DNA of 64,000 bases. Source: Saccharibacillus endophyticus. Its GTDB lineage: Bacteria > Bacillota > Bacilli > Paenibacillales > Paenibacillaceae. Of the stretch, positions 60,957 through 64,000 are shown one piece after another. The position numbers and the translations under genes were made by a program. How positions within the stretch are numbered: position 1 is the first letter of the stretch; every line of letters begins with the position of its first letter. Under the pieces are notes generated by a model. That model saw only the letters and a list, made by a program, of their open reading frames with translations. It had not been told where the DNA came from and did not search any database. Location of the stretch: the NCBI RefSeq assembly GCF_013185185.1, contig NZ_JAAZWE010000004.1:79758-143757 (forward strand). The letters are read 5' to 3'.

Positions 60957-61347
60957 CGACTTCCAGCTCCTCTCCCGATTCGACTCCGATAAAGACCGAT
61001 ACGCGGTGCGGCAAGCATACGATCTGCTGCCCCGGACGCGTCACGAACCCAAATCCCAAACACAACTCGTCCGGACAGTCCGCATCGATCATTTCTACGC
61101 CGCCGTTGTGAATTTTGATCTGATTGAATCCGTCTTCGGTCTTGATCATGACGACCTGCTCTTCTTCCGTCAGCGGCAGGGTCCGATAAGCTTCACCATT
61201 CACCTCGATATGCACAAAGCGATTTTCGATGTGATTTTTTTCACTTTCATTGCCACCCCAATAACGCGGAACGATAAAAGCAAGCGCCGCAATGACCACG
61301 ATTCCGATCAGAATCAAGTCGCCCCTCTTCATCATCTTGCCTTTCAT
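60940..61347 (-). CDS. NusG domain II protein, membrane anchored (EetA-like)
   Basis: 135 aa. One N-terminal helix (LILIGIVVIAALAFIVPRYW), then a ~100-residue extracytoplasmic NusG_II domain (PF07009) with its conserved GGVEMIDADCPDELCLGFG and IVCLPHRV segments; three cysteines sit in the C-P-x-x-x-C...C arrangement. Such proteins accompany Gx-type membrane proteins, FMN-binding proteins and Rnf-like systems; the Listeria counterpart is EetA. First gene of the operon; ATG behind AGGAG. Not related in function to the transcription factor NusG. Confidence 0.85.
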   Translation of the reverse strand: MKGKMMKRGDLILIGIVVIAALAFIVPRYWGGNESEKNHIENRFVHIEVNGEAYRTLPLTEEEQVVMIKTEDGFNQIKIHNGGVEMIDADCPDELCLGFGFVTRPGQQIVCLPHRVSVFIGVESGEELEVDDVVG

Positions 61348-61623
61348 GGCCTGACTCCTAATCCGTACTTTGCACCTAATTTCACATGAATGTGCAGAAA
61401 AATGCTTTCTCGCTGCAAAATACTCTTTTTTTTGAATACCTAAATCTTAGATGCCTCCATTATACGCCCACATCCAAGATTCGACAATGCTTACGCCAAC
61501 AGCGGCAGGGCCGTTTTAAGGTCTTTTCACAAATTGCTCAATATTAGATAAAAATTTAGGTAAAAATGAAGACACGCCCTAGGCAGGGAACAGAGATGGC
61601 GACAACGTCTAAGGAGGGCGCCG

Positions 61624-61728
61624 AGTACCTTGTCAACGCTAAAAGTAAGGTTACGTCCGACTGAAACGCACCTAAAGCGTGTACATTTCAGTCGAACATA
61701 ACCTCTGATTAAGAGTTGACAAGGTACT
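61624..61728. repeat. Family B hairpin element, copy B2
   Basis: Inverted ends AGTACCTTGTCAAC / GTTGACAAGGTACT are a perfect 14-bp match. Inner stems AGGTTA/TAACCT and CGACTGAAA/TTTCAGTCG enclose CACCTAAAGCGTG. The last part CCTCTGATTAAGAGTTGA is identical to copy B1. Confidence 0.85.
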
Positions 61729-61733
61729 AAGTA

Positions 61734-61761
61734 CGGGAAAGCGGCCGCGGCCGCTTTCCCG
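61734..61761. repeat. 28-bp perfect palindrome
   Basis: CGGGAAAGCGGCCG followed directly by its own complement, with no loop. Adjacent to the right end of element B2. Confidence 0.9.
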
Positions 61762-61969
61762 CTTCGACAGGCCGTGCAGGGTGGAATCTGTTAAAATGAT
61801 GAAAGACGCGCGCAGATGCGCGATTGCAACACATGAAGTGCATGCTGCGTTTATAGGTATGAGCATTGATTCATCGCATCTGCTTTTATGATGAGGCGTT
61901 CAGGGATGCCTTTCTTATCTCGATAGATTTTCGACGGATCGCGATTCTTCAAGATCGGAGGAACGATAG

Positions 61970-63349
61970 ATGAAACGAACAGGAATAATACGCTTGCTTG
62001 GCGCGGCGCTGGGCTCGGCGGCTTTGCTCGCCGTGCTTGGCGCCTGCTCGGGAGGCGCGCAAGGCGAACGGGCGTTCGGCGGGAGTTACTCCGCCGAACG
62101 CCCGCGTCCCGCTGACAACGGCGGGGCGGCGGCCGCGGAATCTTCGCGGCCGGAAGCGGACCCGGCGCAGCCTGCCGGGTCCGGGGCGGACGAGCAATCG
62201 CGTCCGCCGGAACAGAGCGACGGCGGCGAAGCCGAGCCGTCGGAGCGCGGCCGACCGGACGAGTCGGCCGCGGAGCCGGGAACCGGCGCGGGCTTGGCCG
62301 ACGAGCAAAGTCGGCCTGAAGGCGAAGCCGCGGAGAGCGCCGGCGAAGCGGCGCGCGAGGATGCAAGCGATCCCGCCGAGCGTAGCGCGGCGGGGAGTGC
62401 CGCGGACGAGCGGAGTCGACCAAGCGATGAGGGCGACGCCGAGAGCGAAGCGACGGATTCGGGTGAACGCAGCTCCGTGAGTGAGCAGAATCGGCCTGTC
62501 GACAAGAGTAACGACCAAACTCCACAAAACAATGAGCAATCGACGAACACAGAAAGTCAGCGGCCAAGCGACTCCAGTACCCGTGGTACCGAGAATCCAT
62601 CCGCCGACGAGCAGCAACCTGTCAATAAGGAGCAGCAAAGACCCGAGGACAAAAGCTCGAAAGATTCAAGCAACAAGTCCATGCAGGACAAAGCTAAAGA
62701 GTCTCAAACGGATGAGAAAAACCGTCCAAGCGATTCTACGAGCAAAGATGGCCAAACCGCTAAAAAAGAAAATTCTTCGGAACGTATAGGCAACATATCC
62801 GACGAGGAAAAACGCCCTGTTCAAGCCCCGCGTTGGAACGGCCCGGATCAATCGTCCGAGCAATCCCGAACAGACGGTTCCCTTTCCGGCAGCGGGCATT
62901 ATCTGGTTAACGAACACTTGCGACCGGGATTGTATCGCTCGGTCGGCAATATCGAATATTGGGAACGGACCTCTGGCAAATCCGGTACCGAGAAAGACCG
63001 GATCGTCCGGGTACAACCTGTAGGACCTGCCGTTGTGGAGATCAAGTCTTCGGACGTCGGCTTCATTTCCAAAGGATCAGGAACCTGGAAACCCGTATCC
63101 GGCAAATCCGGCTCCTTCAAGACCGAATTCGGAGCCGGAACCTACATCGTCGGCGTCGATATCGAACCGGGCCGTTATCGTTCGCCGATCGGCGCAACCC
63201 GTTGGGAGACGTTATCCGGCTTCGGCGGCGAAAAATCCGACATGATACGCGGCGCTTCTCCCGGGAAATCCGCTCCCGTAACCGTCGAAATCAAAGCAAC
63301 GGACAAAGGCTTCACCTCAAGCGGCGCTTTATGGATGAAAGTAGAATGA
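61970..63349 (+). CDS. Low-complexity surface lipoprotein with two C-terminal repeats
   Basis: 459 aa. Lipobox LGAC (Cys 26), then ~260 residues of Ser/Glu/Asp/Gly-rich low complexity in which the dipeptide Arg-Pro recurs every 10-25 residues (ESSRPE, DEQSRPP, ADERSRPS, EQNRPVD, ESQRPSD, EKNRPSD, EKRPVQ). The C-terminal ~155 residues hold two copies of a beta-rich unit (SGHYLVNEHLRPGLYRSVG and GAGTYIVGVDIEPGRYRSP). The low-complexity part is probably a wall-spanning stalk. ATG behind GGAGGAACG. The composition shifts from GC-rich to AT-richer at ~62500. Confidence 0.75.
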   Translation: MKRTGIIRLLGAALGSAALLAVLGACSGGAQGERAFGGSYSAERPRPADNGGAAAAESSRPEADPAQPAGSGADEQSRPPEQSDGGEAEPSERGRPDESAAEPGTGAGLADEQSRPEGEAAESAGEAAREDASDPAERSAAGSAADERSRPSDEGDAESEATDSGERSSVSEQNRPVDKSNDQTPQNNEQSTNTESQRPSDSSTRGTENPSADEQQPVNKEQQRPEDKSSKDSSNKSMQDKAKESQTDEKNRPSDSTSKDGQTAKKENSSERIGNISDEEKRPVQAPRWNGPDQSSEQSRTDGSLSGSGHYLVNEHLRPGLYRSVGNIEYWERTSGKSGTEKDRIVRVQPVGPAVVEIKSSDVGFISKGSGTWKPVSGKSGSFKTEFGAGTYIVGVDIEPGRYRSPIGATRWETLSGFGGEKSDMIRGASPGKSAPVTVEIKATDKGFTSSGALWMKVE

Positions 63350-63366
63350 CCATGTTACCAGATCCT

Positions 63367-63560
63367 AATAACTGCAAATTTACAGTTGTTTCATCTGAGG
63401 GATAGCCAACGACTGAAATAGATACCTATCTACAGTTATTTGGCGATTGAATCTTGATGCAAAGTAAAAAACCAAGCAAATAACTGTATAGTTGTCGTTA
63501 TTCATTCTGGAATCGTCGATATCAGAAGATTAAATGGATATTTGCAGGTATTTGAATAGA
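63367..63560. repeat. Family C repeats, degenerate
   Basis: TAATAACTGCAAATTTACAGTTG, ATACCTATCTACAGTTATTT, AATAACTGTATAGTTG and AAATGGATATTTGCAGGTATTTG; four copies, the last closest to the consensus. Confidence 0.7.
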
Positions 63561-63597
63561 ATGAGATTCAGCGGCAATTCTGAACTTTTGAAACGTT

Positions 63598-63800
63598 AAC
63601 GGAACGTGGCGACGCTTAGAACGATTATTGAACAGACTTGAATTTTTAACGGAACGTGGCGACATTTAGCGGAGGGAAATGACGAAAAATCGAGGTTTTC
63701 AGCCTTTTTTCCTGCTAACGGCGTATCATTCCGTCAAAACATTTTCGCAACCTAAAAAGGCGTCGTAACGGCTATACGATCCGTTACAACACCTAGAGTC
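63598..63800. repeat. Family D repeats
   Basis: TAACGGAACGTGGCGACGCTTAG and TAACGGAACGTGGCGACATTTAGCGG as direct copies, then TCGTAACGGCTATACGATCCGTTA further right. Confidence 0.8.
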
Positions 63801-63909
63801 GATGAAGTCGAAATATAGTCTGCGCGATCTGTTACCGAACGATTCGCCGGCCTATATGCAAGTGCGACGCCGCGCGCAAGCGAGTTTCAAAGCCGCGCGG
63901 CTGCTTAAA

Positions 63910-64000
63910 TCAAGCGTCTGCTTGCTCTTCCGCAGAAGCAGCTTCGGCCGCCTCATCGGCATCCGCGGACTCGCTCGATCCGCCAACGCTTTGTCTAGCC
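63910..64000 (-). CDS. 3' end of a gene with an Ala/Glu-rich acidic tail (partial)
   Basis: On the minus strand an open frame enters from the right edge and ends at TGA 63912-63910. It reads ARQSVGGSSESADADEAAE then AASAEEQADA. The 29 visible residues are an acidic low-complexity C-terminus; the protein cannot be identified. A GCCGCGC/GCGCGGC hairpin follows the stop. Confidence 0.5.
   Translation of the reverse strand, partial: ARQSVGGSSESADADEAAEAASAEEQADA

Larger units (their letters stand above)
61348..61969. other. 620-bp divergent intergenic interval
   Basis: Contains the leader of the NusG-II operon (TCACATGAATGTG inverted repeat at ~61383), family B copy B2, a 28-bp perfect palindrome and the promoter region of the lipoprotein gene. 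No gene seen. Confidence 0.7.
63350..63909. other. 560-bp gene-free interval with families C and D
   Basis: Family C motifs at ~63367-63560 and family D motifs at ~63598-63800, in the same order as in the 25.4-26.1 kb interval but reversed. No gene seen. Confidence 0.75.

Noticed and set aside
60940..61347. Transcription factor NusG
   Set aside because: Only domain II is present, on a membrane anchor; there is no NGN domain.
61383..61396. Second FNR site before the NusG-II operon
   Set aside because: TCACATGAATGTG has the half-sites in the opposite polarity and wrong spacing compared with TGTGA-N6-TCACA.
1..64000. tRNA, rRNA, tmRNA, insertion sequences or prophage genes
   Set aside because: No cloverleaf, rRNA segment, transposase, integrase or phage structural gene was seen on either strand.

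Overview
The window is 64 kb of a low-GC Gram-positive chromosome of moderately high GC. Several features point to Paenibacillaceae (possibly a Saccharibacillus or Paenibacillus): AGGAGG-type ribosome sites, frequent TTG/GTG starts, a UgtP-type glycosyltransferase, an xpt-pbuX operon behind a guanine riboswitch, CsbD, a RelA/SpoT-type small alarmone synthetase and dispersed intergenic repeats. The genus call is inference. There are about 56 protein genes and no tRNA, rRNA, IS element or CRISPR array.

Layout. 1-1.6 kb: a 9-bp tandem repeat, a YitT-type membrane protein and a GNAT enzyme. 1.7-7.7 kb: an AT-richer accessory island of small minus-strand genes of the immunity-protein type. Each transcript has its own terminator, and three neighbours show small frame lesions at or near the start codon or inside the gene. 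7.9-11.4 kb: an old-yellow-enzyme oxidoreductase, an SDR and two TetR regulators with palindromic operator candidates. 11.6-16.5 kb: a five-gene ABC-2 exporter operon (permease, GntR regulator, ATPase, NatA-like ATPase, NatB-like permease). 17.4-24.8 kb: diacylglycerol glucosyltransferase, GH13 alpha-glucosidase, a beta-propeller-like protein, and xpt-pbuX with its riboswitch. 24.8-36.5 kb: MscL with a zinc-ribbon tail, zinc-ribbon/coiled-coil protein, (p)ppGpp synthetase, M15 D,D-carboxypeptidase lipoprotein, SNF2 helicase plus partner, AraC regulator and SMI1 protein. 36.6-46.4 kb: GH31 glucosidase, TspO-like protein, RidA, histidine kinase, nitrilase with two GNATs, and CsbD.

46.5-61.4 kb is the most interesting part. 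It contains a lipoprotein with two FMN-binding-type repeats, a type II NADH dehydrogenase fused to a DoxX-like membrane domain, a HepS-like fragment with a polyprenyl diphosphate synthase, a UbiA prenyltransferase coupled to a U32 protein and an aminotransferase, and an ECF module (EcfT, EcfA2, EcfA1) in one operon with a Gx-type membrane protein and a NusG-domain-II protein. This set closely parallels the flavin-based extracellular electron transfer locus known from Listeria (PplA, Ndh2, DmkB, DmkA, EetB, EetA and ECF parts). The flavin transferase FmnB/ApbE and the substrate subunit FmnA are not in the window. A perfect FNR/CRP-type palindrome lies at the class II activator position (about -41.5) of a putative promoter in front of the lipoprotein gene. 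I read the region as an anaerobically regulated electron-export module that makes its own quinone; this is inference from gene content.

Between genes there are at least four dispersed repeat families. Family A has seven long-hairpin copies whose arms change sequence while pairing and internal boxes (CAAAGGCG, GAATAAGGA) stay. Family B has two copies of a hairpin with 14-bp ends. Families C and D are short palindromic motifs (AACTGGATATATGCAGGTATT; TAACGGA-N5-TGACGCTTA). There is also a CTCGG x15 microsatellite and a 28-bp perfect palindrome.
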